A stretch of 64,000 bases of DNA, from assembly GCF_000308295.2 (NCBI RefSeq), contig NZ_HG326652.1, positions 1,242,392-1,306,391 of the forward strand. Reading direction: 5' to 3'. A program made the position numbers and the translations under genes. Numbering within the stretch: position 1 is the first letter of the stretch; the number at the start of each line of letters is the position of its first letter. The notes under the pieces are model-generated. The model did no database searches. It worked only from the letters and a program-made list of their open reading frames with translations, and had not been told where the DNA came from. Source of the DNA: Afipia birgiae 34632 (GTDB taxonomy: Bacteria > Pseudomonadota > Alphaproteobacteria > Rhizobiales > Xanthobacteraceae). Below, piece by piece: positions 55,739-64,000 of the stretch.

Positions 55739-56870
55739 CTAGTCGACGTCCTCAATCGCCCCGGGCGTGGTGCCGAATGCCTTCTGCGCCAATGTCGCTG
55801 CCATGAAATCATCCAGATCGCCGTCGAGTACACCCTGGGTGTCGGAGGTCTGCACGCCGGTGCGCAGATCCTTCACCATCTGATAGGGCTGCAACACATA
55901 GGATCGGATTTGATGCCCCCAGCCGATATCGGTCTTGGCGGCCTGATCGGCGGCGGCCTTCTCTTCGCGTTTCTTCAGTTCGATTTCGTAGAGACGTGCG
56001 CGCAGCATGTCCCAGGCCTGCGCCCGGTTCTTATGCTGCGAGCGGCCCGCCTGACAGACCACGGCCACCCCGGTCGGAATATGTGTCAAACGCACCGCGG
56101 ATTCGGTCTTGTTGACATGCTGGCCGCCCGCGCCGCCAGAGCGCATCGTATCGGTGCGCACGTCGGATTCCTTGATGTCGATCTTGATGCTGTCGTCGAC
56201 CACCGGAAAAATCGCGACGCTCGAAAATGACGTGTGCCGCCGGGCGTTGGAATCGAACGGCGAGATTCTCACCAGCCGGTGCACCCCCCCTTCCGTCTTC
56301 AACCAGCCGTAAGCATTGTGACCGCTGATCTGGATTGTCGCGGATTTGATACCCGCTTCTTCGCCTTCGGTCTCTTCAAGGTACTCGACCTTGAAACCGC
56401 GCTTCTCCGCCCAGCGCGTATACATGCGCAGCAGCATCGACGCCCAGTCCTGGCTTTCGGTGCCACCAGCACCGGCATGGACTTCAAGATATGTGTTGAA
56501 TTTGTCGGCTTCGCCCGACAGCAGCGCTTCCAGCTCCTGCTTCGCGACGTCCTTCTTCAGCGCCTTCAGCACATTCTCGGCTTCGAGAACGACACCCTCG
56601 TCGTTCTCGGACTCGCCAAGCTCGATCATGCCGATCTGGTCTTCGAGCTCGCGCTCGATCTTGCCGATGCCGGTGAGCTGCCCCTCAAGCGAGGTGCGCT
56701 CCTGCATCAGCTTCTGGGCTTTCTGCGGATCGTTCCAGAGATTGGGGTCTTCTGCGAGAGCGTTCAGTTCGGCGAGGCGCGCCGTGGCAGCATCGACGTC
56801 AAAGATGCCTCCTCAGCAGCCCGACTGACTGCTTGATCTCTTCAACAAGGCGTTCAATTTCAGGACGCAT
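55739..56870 (-). CDS. prfB: Peptide chain release factor 2, with programmed +1 frameshift
   Basis: RF2 ends translation at UGA and UAA. Translation starts at ATG 56870. After 23 codons an in-frame TGA (56801-56799) is met in CTT TGA C. A +1 shift at the CTT codon then continues as GAC GTC GAT from 56800 to the stop at 55739. The joined product is 376 residues. It has the RF2 tripeptide SPF ([14 protein letters not shown]) and GGQ ([17 protein letters not shown]). Low RF2 slows termination at the UGA and favours the shift, so the protein regulates its own synthesis. Confidence 0.95.
56798..56813 (-). promoter_or_regulatory. RF2 autoregulatory frameshift site
   Basis: On the minus strand the site reads AGGAGGCATCTTTGAC. 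AGGAGG (56813-56808) is the internal Shine-Dalgarno-like stimulator, CTT the slippery codon and TGA the regulated stop followed by C. The layout matches the known prfB recoding site. Confidence 0.93.
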
Positions 56871-56957
56871 GGGATTTCCGGCTTGCGGGAGCACCGCGAT
56901 TCAAAAGACGTGAGGGATGTAGCGGCTGACGGCGGCCAGCGCAACTTGACGCGTCGG

Positions 56958-59450
56958 CTAATACAGGCCGCCGGTACCAGGCCGGAAGATCGCGCGATCT
57001 GCATCCGGGGAGACGCCGGGTGAGCGCCCGTCAGCATCTGCCACACCAATAACAGAGTAATTGTCTGGCGGCGCGGTTCCGGGCTTGAAAGCTTCGAGGA
57101 TGGTTCTGCCGCCGTCGCCCGGTCCAGCGCGCATGCCGGACTTGGCATCCACACGAATCAGCTTGATGCCTGCGGGCACGCGGAAAGGAACCGCAGGCTT
57201 GTCGGCAAGAGCGAGCTTCATGAAGTCTTTCACAACCGGCGCGGCAAGATGGCCGCCAGTGCCGCCCCTGCCAAGATTCCGCGGCTTGTCGTAGCCGATG
57301 TAAACACCGACCACGAGATCCGGCGAGAAGCCGATGAACCACGCATCTTTCTCATCGTTGGTCGTGCCCGTCTTACCGGCAATCGGCTTGCCGACCTCAC
57401 GCAAGATGGTCGCCGTGCCGCTTTGCACCACACCCTCCATCATCGACGTGATCTGGTAGGCGGTCATGGAATCCAGCACCTGCTCGCGACGATCGACCAG
57501 CGATGGCTCGGGCTGGTTCTTCCAACCGTCACCAGCGTCGCAACCGCGGCACTCGCGTTGATCGTGCTTGAAGATGGTATGACCGTAGCGATCCTGAATG
57601 CGATCGATCAGCGTCGGCTTCACCCGCTTGCCGCCATTGGCAAACATCGAATAGGCGGTGACCATGCGCATGACAGTCGTCTCGCCAGCTCCGAGCGCGT
57701 AGGACAGATAGTTCGGCAACTCATCATAGATGCCAAAGCGCTTGGCATACTCGCCAATCAGCGGCATGCCGACATCCTGCGCGAGGCGCACCGTCACCGT
57801 GTTCAACGACCTGATGAGCGCATTCCGCAGCGTGGTAGGTCCGTAGTACTTCCCGGTCGAGTAGTTTTCCGGACGCCACACACCGGCGCCCTGCCCCTGA
57901 TCGATTTCGATCGGCGCGTCCACGACGACTGTTGATGGCGTGTAGCCGTTATCCATCGCCGTCGAGTACACGATCGGCTTGAAGGACGAACCCGGCTGGC
58001 GATACGCCTGCGTCGCGCGATTGAACTGGCTCTGATCGAAGGAGAAGCCGCCGACCATTGCAACAACGCGGCCCGTCCACGGATCCATCGCGACCATGGC
58101 ACCGGAGACTTCCGGTGTCTGGCGGAGCCGGTACTGTCCCTCGACCTTGTTGCCGTCCTTGTCGAGCAACGGATCTACATAAATCACGTCGCCTGGTGCA
58201 AGCACCTGCGTCACCGCGGTCGGCGTCTTGAAGCGCGTCGGTCCGGCTGCCGCCTTCGCCCACTTCACGCCGTCCAGCGAAATCAAACCTGTTTCGCGGG
58301 TCTTGGAGACTGCACCGCCAAGCTCGCGGCCAGGCTGAAAGCCGATCCGCGCCGACTGCTCGCTCGTTTCAAGCACAACAGCCATCCGCCACGGCGAAAT
58401 GTCGGAGAGCGATTTGACCTCTGCAAGCTTCACGCCCCAGTCGCCGCCGATGTCGATCTTATGCGGCGCGCCGCGCCAACCCTGGGCCTCGTCGAACTTG
58501 ACCAGCCCGGCCACCATCGACTTGCGCGCCATGATCTGAAGTTTGGGGTCAAGCGAGGTGCGCACCGAAAGGCCGCCTTCATAGAGTTTCTTCTCGCCGT
58601 AACGTTCGAAGATGTCGCGACGGACTTCCTCCGCAAAATATTCCCCGGCGAAAATGTGCGCCGCGTTGGAGCGGCTGGTGACGATCATCGGCTCCTTGCG
58701 GGCGGCGACGGCATCGACCTGCTTGATCCAGCCGTTTTCAACCAGCCGGTCGATGACATAGTTTCGGCGTTCGATGGCGCGATCGCGGTTGCGGACCGGA
58801 TGAAGGCTCGACGGCGCCTTTGGCAACGCCGCCAGATAGGCGGCTTCCGCGATGGTGAGTTCGTTCACTGACTTGTCGAAATAGACCAGCGACGCAGCGG
58901 CAATGCCGTAGGCGCTCAGGCCGAGATAAATTTCATTGAGATAAAGTTCGAGAATCTTGTCCTTGGTGTAGGTGCGCTCGATGCGCATTGCCAACAGCGC
59001 TTCCTTGATCTTGCGATTGAAGGAGACTTCGTTGGTCAGAAGGAAGTTCTTCGCGACCTGCTGAGTGATCGTGGACGCGCCCTGCGGGCGGCGGTTGGAA
59101 CCGTAGTTCTGCGCGTAGAGAACTGCGGCGCGGGCCATACCGGTGAAATCGATACCGCCGTGCTCGTAGAAATTCTTGTCTTCCGCCGCAAGGAACGCGT
59201 TGATGACCGGCTTCGGGATGGCCTGGATCGGCAGATAGAGCCGGCGCTCCTTGGAGTATTCGCCGAGCAACGATCCGTCAGCGGCGTGCACGCGCGTCAT
59301 CACCGCCGGCTCATAGTCCTGCAACTGGGAATAGTCCGGCAGATCCTTCGAAAAATGCCAGATCAGTCCCGCCGCTGCTGCGACGCCGACAAGGAACACG
59401 ATCGTTCCGGCCGCAAACAGGAAGCCCATGAACCGCAACAGCAACCGCAT
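56958..59450 (-). CDS. mrcA: Penicillin-binding protein 1A (bifunctional)
   Basis: This enzyme polymerises and cross-links peptidoglycan. The 830-residue product has a membrane anchor (about 8-31), a GT51 glycosyltransferase domain with catalytic Glu90 in AAEDKNFYEHGGID and RPQGASTITQQVAKN, and a transpeptidase domain. The transpeptidase motifs are SSFK (Ser488), SLN (548-550) and KTGTT (693-697). An insertion near 630-650 with Cys-rich ECRGCDAGDGW is typical of alphaproteobacterial PBP1A. It lies downstream of amiC on the same strand. Confidence 0.96.
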   Translation of the reverse strand: MRLLLRFMGFLFAAGTIVFLVGVAAAAGLIWHFSKDLPDYSQLQDYEPAVMTRVHAADGSLLGEYSKERRLYLPIQAIPKPVINAFLAAEDKNFYEHGGIDFTGMARAAVLYAQNYGSNRRPQGASTITQQVAKNFLLTNEVSFNRKIKEALLAMRIERTYTKDKILELYLNEIYLGLSAYGIAAASLVYFDKSVNELTIAEAAYLAALPKAPSSLHPVRNRDRAIERRNYVIDRLVENGWIKQVDAVAARKEPMIVTSRSNAAHIFAGEYFAEEVRRDIFERYGEKKLYEGGLSVRTSLDPKLQIMARKSMVAGLVKFDEAQGWRGAPHKIDIGGDWGVKLAEVKSLSDISPWRMAVVLETSEQSARIGFQPGRELGGAVSKTRETGLISLDGVKWAKAAAGPTRFKTPTAVTQVLAPGDVIYVDPLLDKDGNKVEGQYRLRQTPEVSGAMVAMDPWTGRVVAMVGGFSFDQSQFNRATQAYRQPGSSFKPIVYSTAMDNGYTPSTVVVDAPIEIDQGQGAGVWRPENYSTGKYYGPTTLRNALIRSLNTVTVRLAQDVGMPLIGEYAKRFGIYDELPNYLSYALGAGETTVMRMVTAYSMFANGGKRVKPTLIDRIQDRYGHTIFKHDQRECRGCDAGDGWKNQPEPSLVDRREQVLDSMTAYQITSMMEGVVQSGTATILREVGKPIAGKTGTTNDEKDAWFIGFSPDLVVGVYIGYDKPRNLGRGGTGGHLAAPVVKDFMKLALADKPAVPFRVPAGIKLIRVDAKSGMRAGPGDGGRTILEAFKPGTAPPDNYSVIGVADADGRSPGVSPDADRAIFRPGTGGLY

Positions 59451-59643
59451 CGTCAGTATCCGTCCTTAAGCGTCTGGCGCGATCACCCGAGGCGCACGAC
59501 CGGGCTTCCGAACCGAACTATACCATTCGCCATTCGCATGGATCGATTCTGGTCTCTTCCCAACCCAAAATTCTATAGAGCCGCCGCTGTGGCCAAACTA
59601 GGGCCTCGGCGACAATTGCCCTGCGAATTCAAGCCGAAGGCGC

Positions 59644-60930
59644 TTATTTCGAAGGACCTGCGGAAATCACACGTTTTCCAAGAAAGGCATCCACGGCCTG
59701 GGCAACGGAACCGACCGTACGCGACCGCCAGTTCTCGGACACCAGATGCTGGAGGTCGTCCTTGTTCGAGACGTAACCCAGCTCGACGAGGACAGAAGGA
59801 ACGTCATGCGCCTTGAGGACCTTGAAGCCCGCCGACTTGAGCGGGTGCTTGTGCATACGGGCAACGTTCTTCATCTCGTTGACGAGAGTCCGGGCAAAGC
59901 GGTTTGAAAATGCTCGTGTCTCGCGCTGAGTGAGTTCGATCAGGATATCGGCCACTTCCGCCGGCTCTTCCGTCAAATTAACACCCGCGATTGCGTCCGC
60001 CTTGTTCTCGGCCTCGGCCAGCTTTTCTGCTTCCGCGTCAGAGGCGCGATCCGAGAGCGTGTACACCGTCGCGCCCTGCGCATCGCCTCCCCGTTTGGGC
60101 AGTGCATCGGCGTGGATCGAGACAAACAGCGACGCCATATTGGAACGGGCGATCCTCACGCGTTCGCCGAGCGGAATGAAGGTGTCGTCATCGCGCGTCA
60201 TGACGACCCGGAATTTGCCGCCCTTTTCGATCCTGTCCCGCAAAGCCTTGGCGAAATCCAGGACAAGCGTCTTTTCGGCTTCGCCGGTCGCAGCCTGCGT
60301 TCCGTTATCGACGCCCCCGTGACCGGGATCGATCACGATAACCGGGCGGGAATCGGCGGGTTTGCCGGGTCCCATCGCGCCGGTCGTTTCAACCGCAGTC
60401 CCCGAGGCATCGGCGACGATGGCCGGACGTAGCTGAAGCTTTTCGTCGCCCGCATGAGAAACCTTGAAGGCGGAGCGCTCCACGGCGGCCAGTTCGACCA
60501 CGAGCCGCGGCGGCTGCCCGTTCGCTGCATCGATCACATAGGCCTTCTCGATTTTAGCCGGACCGGCCAGGTCGAAGACAACACGCGATCCGCCGGGCAT
60601 CACGAGACCATAGCGAAATGCCCGGATCAGTCCGCGGCCGGTCGTCCCGGTGCCGGCCGGCAGATCGAAGGTCACCTGAGGAATGTCCACGACGACGCGG
60701 TAGGGATCGCCGAGCACAAAGGCCCGCACATCAATCTTGCGATCGATATCCAAAATGAAGCGGGTCTGCTTGTTGTCGCCCGCCACGCGCACGCCGGAGG
60801 CGACTGGAAAGGCAGGCGCAACTGCCAGCTGTGGTGACTGAGATTCGATGGCCCTAGCGGCAGGAATCGTGAAGCACGACAATGCTGCGGCGCACATCTG
60901 AGCAGCCACCAACAATGCGCGATATTTCAT
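59644..60930 (-). CDS. amiC: N-acetylmuramoyl-L-alanine amidase (AmiC type)
   Basis: The enzyme cuts the bond between MurNAc and the stem peptide during cell separation. The 428-residue product has a signal peptide (cut near PAARA), an AMIN domain (about 40-150) that targets septal peptidoglycan, and an Amidase_3 domain. Zinc ligands are His204 in DPGHGG, Glu in GEAEKTL and His273 in SIHAD. Amidases of this kind need LytM-type activators such as the one at 53.3 kb. The ATG at 60930 is preferred over an upstream TTG. Confidence 0.95.
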   Translation of the reverse strand: MKYRALLVAAQMCAAALSCFTIPAARAIESQSPQLAVAPAFPVASGVRVAGDNKQTRFILDIDRKIDVRAFVLGDPYRVVVDIPQVTFDLPAGTGTTGRGLIRAFRYGLVMPGGSRVVFDLAGPAKIEKAYVIDAANGQPPRLVVELAAVERSAFKVSHAGDEKLQLRPAIVADASGTAVETTGAMGPGKPADSRPVIVIDPGHGGVDNGTQAATGEAEKTLVLDFAKALRDRIEKGGKFRVVMTRDDDTFIPLGERVRIARSNMASLFVSIHADALPKRGGDAQGATVYTLSDRASDAEAEKLAEAENKADAIAGVNLTEEPAEVADILIELTQRETRAFSNRFARTLVNEMKNVARMHKHPLKSAGFKVLKAHDVPSVLVELGYVSNKDDLQHLVSENWRSRTVGSVAQAVDAFLGKRVISAGPSK

Positions 60931-61602
60931 GTGGCTTGTCACCAAATTCGCAGCTCCGGACACCTCATACCGCAATAGAACCGCACAGTTAACGGCTGCT
61001 TACCGGGCAAGGAACGATTACGGCGCTGTGTTGCAGCGCTGTGACGCTTCCCTTGCCAGAAACCACCATTCGACGTATGTATGAGGTGCTGACGGTTTAA
61101 ACTTACGGTTGTGTCGCGTTCAGCTTCCCGGTGCAGCGCCGGTTCCTCTCATTCAATTAAGAGGTTCCAGCGTACCTTCCGACCCTCCACAGCCAGTGCA
61201 GTGCGCGGCTGACGCGGAGCGGCGGTTACCAGCCCGAGCGGCTACCCTCATAACCGGCAACCGCTGCTGCAAGGCAGCGGACATCCAGAACCAGCGCGAA
61301 CCGCTGGCGACGTCGGCGGCAGGATACGGCGGCACTTTGCCGCCCATTGAATTAGACGGGCCGACGCTTGATGCGCCAGACTCTATTGCCGAACGGGATC
61401 TGTGATAAAATCCCATCGACGCCAGCATCGATACGACGCGAATCTTTTCCGCGTCGCGTTTCGCTGACGTTGCAATCGGCACGGTGCTTCGGGCGGCGTT
61501 TTGGCCTTCCCCTCACCCCCGAATCAGGTGAACCGTTACGTGACCCGGCTACGCGCCTAGCGCTGCCCGCCGAACGTCCCGTTCGCCGTCAAGAGCTCAA
61601 AA
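60931..61602. other. Long divergent region with stem-loops, probable rne leader
   Basis: This 672-bp region between amiC (minus) and rne (plus) has no gene I can support. On the rne strand several hairpins are visible: GCGCTG/CAGCGC at 61023-61039, CCGCTGC/GCAGCGG at 61261-61280 and GGCGGCA/TGCCGCC at 61328-61344. Enterobacterial rne mRNA has a long structured leader through which RNase E represses its own synthesis; a similar role here is inference. The end of the region is C-rich and lacks a strong ribosome-binding site. Confidence 0.45.
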
Positions 61603-64000
61603 ATGCCCAACAAAATGTTGATCGATGCCACCCATCCGGAAGAGACCCGGGTGGTCGTGGTCCGCGGCAATCGCGTCGAGGAATTTGATTTCGAGTCTGC
61701 CCAGCGCAAGCAACTGCGCGGCAATATCTATCTCGCCAAGGTCACGCGGGTAGAGCCATCGCTGCAGGCCGCCTTTATCGAGTACGGCGGTAATCGTCAC
61801 GGCTTTCTCGCCTTCAGCGAAATCCATCCTGATTATTACCAGATCCCGGTCGCCGATCGTCAGGCCCTGATCGAGGCAGACGAGCGCGCGCATCGCGAAG
61901 CCGAGGAGGAAACGGAAAACCGTTCCAACCGCCGGCGCTCTCGCCATCGCAGTTCACGACGCCGCAATAGCGGCGAGCGCGTGCAGAGCGCCATTGTCGA
62001 AGGCGCGAACGTGGAGACTGATGCGCAAGCGCAGCCGGATACGGCACAGATCGGAGATCATGCGCCCGACCATCCGCATGACGTGGAGACGATGCATCAT
62101 GAACATGGTCACGACGAACATGGCGAGCACGGCCAGGATCAGCACGGTCGTGAACAGCACAGCCATGGCGATCATCACCATGACGATCATACGCATGGCG
62201 ACCACGATCACACAGCACACGATCATGACGACCGTTCGCATGAGGCGGACGCACCTGTAGCCCACGATGCGCCTGTTACATCTGCCGGTGACGAAGCGGC
62301 GACTCCTCACGATCATTCGCACGACGAGCATGCACACGACGATCAACCGCATGAACATCATGCGCATGACGAATCTCAAGACACAGAAGCCGCTCTCCGC
62401 GATGACGATCATTCGGACGAACACCACGCCGACGATGCTGACGACGATGACGAGGGCGATGAAGACGGTGACGACGCCGAAGAGGAAGTCGTCGAGTCGG
62501 TCGGCGGCGACGACGTGCTGGAGGAAGTGCCGGAACGCGCTTTCCGCCCGCGCCGCCAGTACAAAATCCAGGAAGTCATCAAGCGCCGCCAGGTGATGCT
62601 GGTTCAGGTCGTGAAGGAAGAACGCGGCAACAAGGGCGCTGCGCTTACGACCTATCTCTCGCTCGCCGGCCGCTACGCCGTGCTGATGCCCAACACCGCG
62701 CGCGGGGGCGGCATCAGCCGCAAGATCACCTCGGCGCAGGACCGCAATCGCCTGAAGGACGTGGTGCAGGATCTCGACGTGCCGGAGGGCATGGGGATCA
62801 TTCTGCGCACCGCCGGCGCTTCGCGCACCAAGCCCGAGATCAAGCGCGACTTCGAATATCTGATCCGGATGTGGGAAACCGTCCGCGACACCACGCTGAA
62901 ATCGCAGGCGCCCACCCTCGTCTACGAGGAAGGTTCGCTGATCAAGCGGTCGCTGCGTGACCTCTACAATAAGGAAATCGACGAAGTCCTCGTCGCCGGC
63001 GAGACTGGCTTCACCGAGGCACGCGATTTCATGAAAATGCTGATGCCGACCAATGTGCGGGCGGTAAAACAATATCGCGACGGTCAACCCTTGTTCTCGC
63101 GCATGGGAGTCGAGAGCCAGCTCGACGCGATGTTCTCACCGACGGTCACTCTGCGATCCGGCGGTTACATCGTTATCAACCAGACCGAAGCGCTGGTTTC
63201 CATCGACGTGAACTCGGGCCGCTCTACCCGCGAGCACCACATCGAGGACACGGCACTCAAGACCAATCTTGAAGCCGCCGAGGAAGTCGCACGACAGCTC
63301 CGGCTGCGCGATCTTGCCGGCCTGATCGTCATCGATTTCATCGACATGGACGAGAAGCGGAACAACCGCTCGGTCGAGCGCAAGCTCAGCGACTGCCTGC
63401 GGCAGGACCGTGCCCGCATTCAGGTCGGCCGTATCTCGCATTTCGGCCTGCTTGAAATGTCGCGCCAGCGTATCCGCGCCAGCGTGCTGGAAAGCTCCAC
63501 CGAGCCATGCCCGCATTGCGGCGGCACCGGCCACGTCCGCTCGGTATCGTCCGTCGCGCTGCAATTGCTGCGCGGCCTCGAAGAAACCCTGATGAAGGGC
63601 CCAACGCACAATCTCACGGTGCGCACGCGCACCGACGTCGCGCTCTATGTGCTGAACCACAAGCGTGGCCACCTGCGTGATCTTGAAAACAGCTTCAAGG
63701 TGACGCTGGCAGTCATCGCCGATCCAACCATCAGCGGCCAGCAATCCTTTGTCATCGATCGTGGCGAAGCCGTGCATACGCTGGAAGCCGCCAAGGCAAT
63801 CCTGGCTGCGCAGGTCGCGGCGTTCCCGGCTGCGGTCGAGGACACCTACGAGTACGAAGACGACGAAACGTTCGAAGCCGAAGCCGAGTTTGAAGGCGAC
63901 GATGAAACCGAGGGCGCCGAGGCTCAATCCGCCGACGCCGCTCCTGCCGCTGAAGGCGAAGAAGGTCCGCGCCGCAAGCGCCGCCGCCGCCGCCGTGGCC
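61603..64000 (+). CDS. rne: Ribonuclease E, with histidine-rich insertion; 3' end outside window
   Basis: RNase E is the endonuclease that starts mRNA decay and processes stable RNAs. At least 799 residues are visible. The S1 domain (about 35-90 and 315-390) is split by an insertion of roughly 220 residues. Residues 153-275 of the insertion hold 35 His among many Asp and Glu. The catalytic domain follows with Asp535 (VSIDVNSGR) and Asp578 (LIVIDFIDM), 43 residues apart as in E. coli, and the zinc-link CPHCGGTG with Cys636 and Cys639. An acidic then Arg-rich tail, typical of a degradosome scaffold, is cut by the window end. Confidence 0.96.
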   Translation, partial: MPNKMLIDATHPEETRVVVVRGNRVEEFDFESAQRKQLRGNIYLAKVTRVEPSLQAAFIEYGGNRHGFLAFSEIHPDYYQIPVADRQALIEADERAHREAEEETENRSNRRRSRHRSSRRRNSGERVQSAIVEGANVETDAQAQPDTAQIGDHAPDHPHDVETMHHEHGHDEHGEHGQDQHGREQHSHGDHHHDDHTHGDHDHTAHDHDDRSHEADAPVAHDAPVTSAGDEAATPHDHSHDEHAHDDQPHEHHAHDESQDTEAALRDDDHSDEHHADDADDDDEGDEDGDDAEEEVVESVGGDDVLEEVPERAFRPRRQYKIQEVIKRRQVMLVQVVKEERGNKGAALTTYLSLAGRYAVLMPNTARGGGISRKITSAQDRNRLKDVVQDLDVPEGMGIILRTAGASRTKPEIKRDFEYLIRMWETVRDTTLKSQAPTLVYEEGSLIKRSLRDLYNKEIDEVLVAGETGFTEARDFMKMLMPTNVRAVKQYRDGQPLFSRMGVESQLDAMFSPTVTLRSGGYIVINQTEALVSIDVNSGRSTREHHIEDTALKTNLEAAEEVARQLRLRDLAGLIVIDFIDMDEKRNNRSVERKLSDCLRQDRARIQVGRISHFGLLEMSRQRIRASVLESSTEPCPHCGGTGHVRSVSSVALQLLRGLEETLMKGPTHNLTVRTRTDVALYVLNHKRGHLRDLENSFKVTLAVIADPTISGQQSFVIDRGEAVHTLEAAKAILAAQVAAFPAAVEDTYEYEDDETFEAEAEFEGDDETEGAEAQSADAAPAAEGEEGPRRKRRRRRRG

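Noticed and set aside
61109-61482. Short frames on both strands in the region upstream of rne (61109-61405 plus, 61153-61482 minus)
   Set aside because: Neither has a convincing ribosome-binding site or recognisable sequence, and both overlap the predicted hairpins of the leader.
61954-63087. A minus-strand frame antisense to rne that looks like a Met/Val/Ile-rich membrane protein
   Set aside because: The hydrophobic look comes from complementing the many CAT/CAC His codons of RNase E into ATG/GTG. The rne frame is clearly the real one.

Overview
This window comes from a high-GC alphaproteobacterial chromosome. The best fit is Rhizobiales, family Nitrobacteraceae (the Bradyrhizobium / Rhodopseudomonas / Afipia / Nitrobacter group). 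The assignment rests on gene content and order (hom-glpX-recJ on one strand, a sufBCDS-sufT-sufA operon behind a cysteine desulfurase, a class I PHA synthase, RNase E with a long insertion in its S1 region) and on palindromic intergenic repeats of the kind rhizobial genomes carry. It is inference from family knowledge; no search was run. The DNA is ordinary core chromosome. I see no phage, plasmid, IS transposase, integrase or CRISPR array.

Layout. Positions 1-4.9 kb: a phenylacetyl-CoA epoxidase operon (paaABCDE, minus strand) with its PaaX-type repressor upstream and a hotdog thioesterase fragment at the left edge. 5.1-7.4 kb: tRNA-Glu(UUC), a metal-dependent cyclase/hydrolase, an HdeD membrane protein, a small secreted protein and a tiny membrane protein that follows epmB. 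7.4-10.3 kb: the elongation factor P module, epmA-epmB divergent from efp, with epmB frameshifted. 10.3-13.4 kb: two cell-wall enzymes (LytM/M23-like and MltB-like). 13.5-20.3 kb, minus strand: aminotransferase, hom, glpX, a GNAT acetyltransferase, a haloacid dehalogenase and recJ. 20.3-23.6 kb: a repeat-rich intergenic region, a small lipoprotein, phaC and a MAPEG protein. 23.7-27.3 kb, minus strand: argC with a PaiB-like protein, a Tat-exported metallo-beta-lactamase-fold protein and a DedA protein. 27.5-36.8 kb: parE, a small membrane protein, an SDR, an FAD monooxygenase with an exported caspase-like protein, a DEAD-box helicase, a GGDEF protein and a TfoX-domain protein. 36.8-43.8 kb: the suf operon. 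44-48.6 kb: alpha/beta hydrolase, GST, anmK, tyrS and a thioesterase. 48.6-56.9 kb: a YhdP/AsmA-like giant, a peroxiredoxin with a histone-like tail, an M23 peptidase, an EamA transporter and prfB. 57-64 kb: PBP1A, AmiC-type amidase and the start of rne.

How the genes work together. The paa genes form one catabolic unit. PaaD and SufT are two relatives of the same MIP18/DUF59 Fe-S maturation family, one in the ring-epoxidase operon and one in the suf operon. EpmA, EpmB and EF-P form a translation-modification set. Five genes act on peptidoglycan: two LytM proteins, an MltB, PBP1A and AmiC.

The observations most worth a second look are: a stretch of 35 histidines in 123 residues inserted in the RNase E S1 region, a single-cysteine BCP-type peroxiredoxin with about 97 acid-free lysine/alanine-rich N-terminal residues, a single-base frameshift in epmB, the RF2 programmed frameshift site in prfB, paired palindromes upstream of the GST gene, and stacked inverted repeats at 20.5 kb that supply the stop codon of a lipoprotein gene. 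I found no multi-gene system that I could call clearly new.
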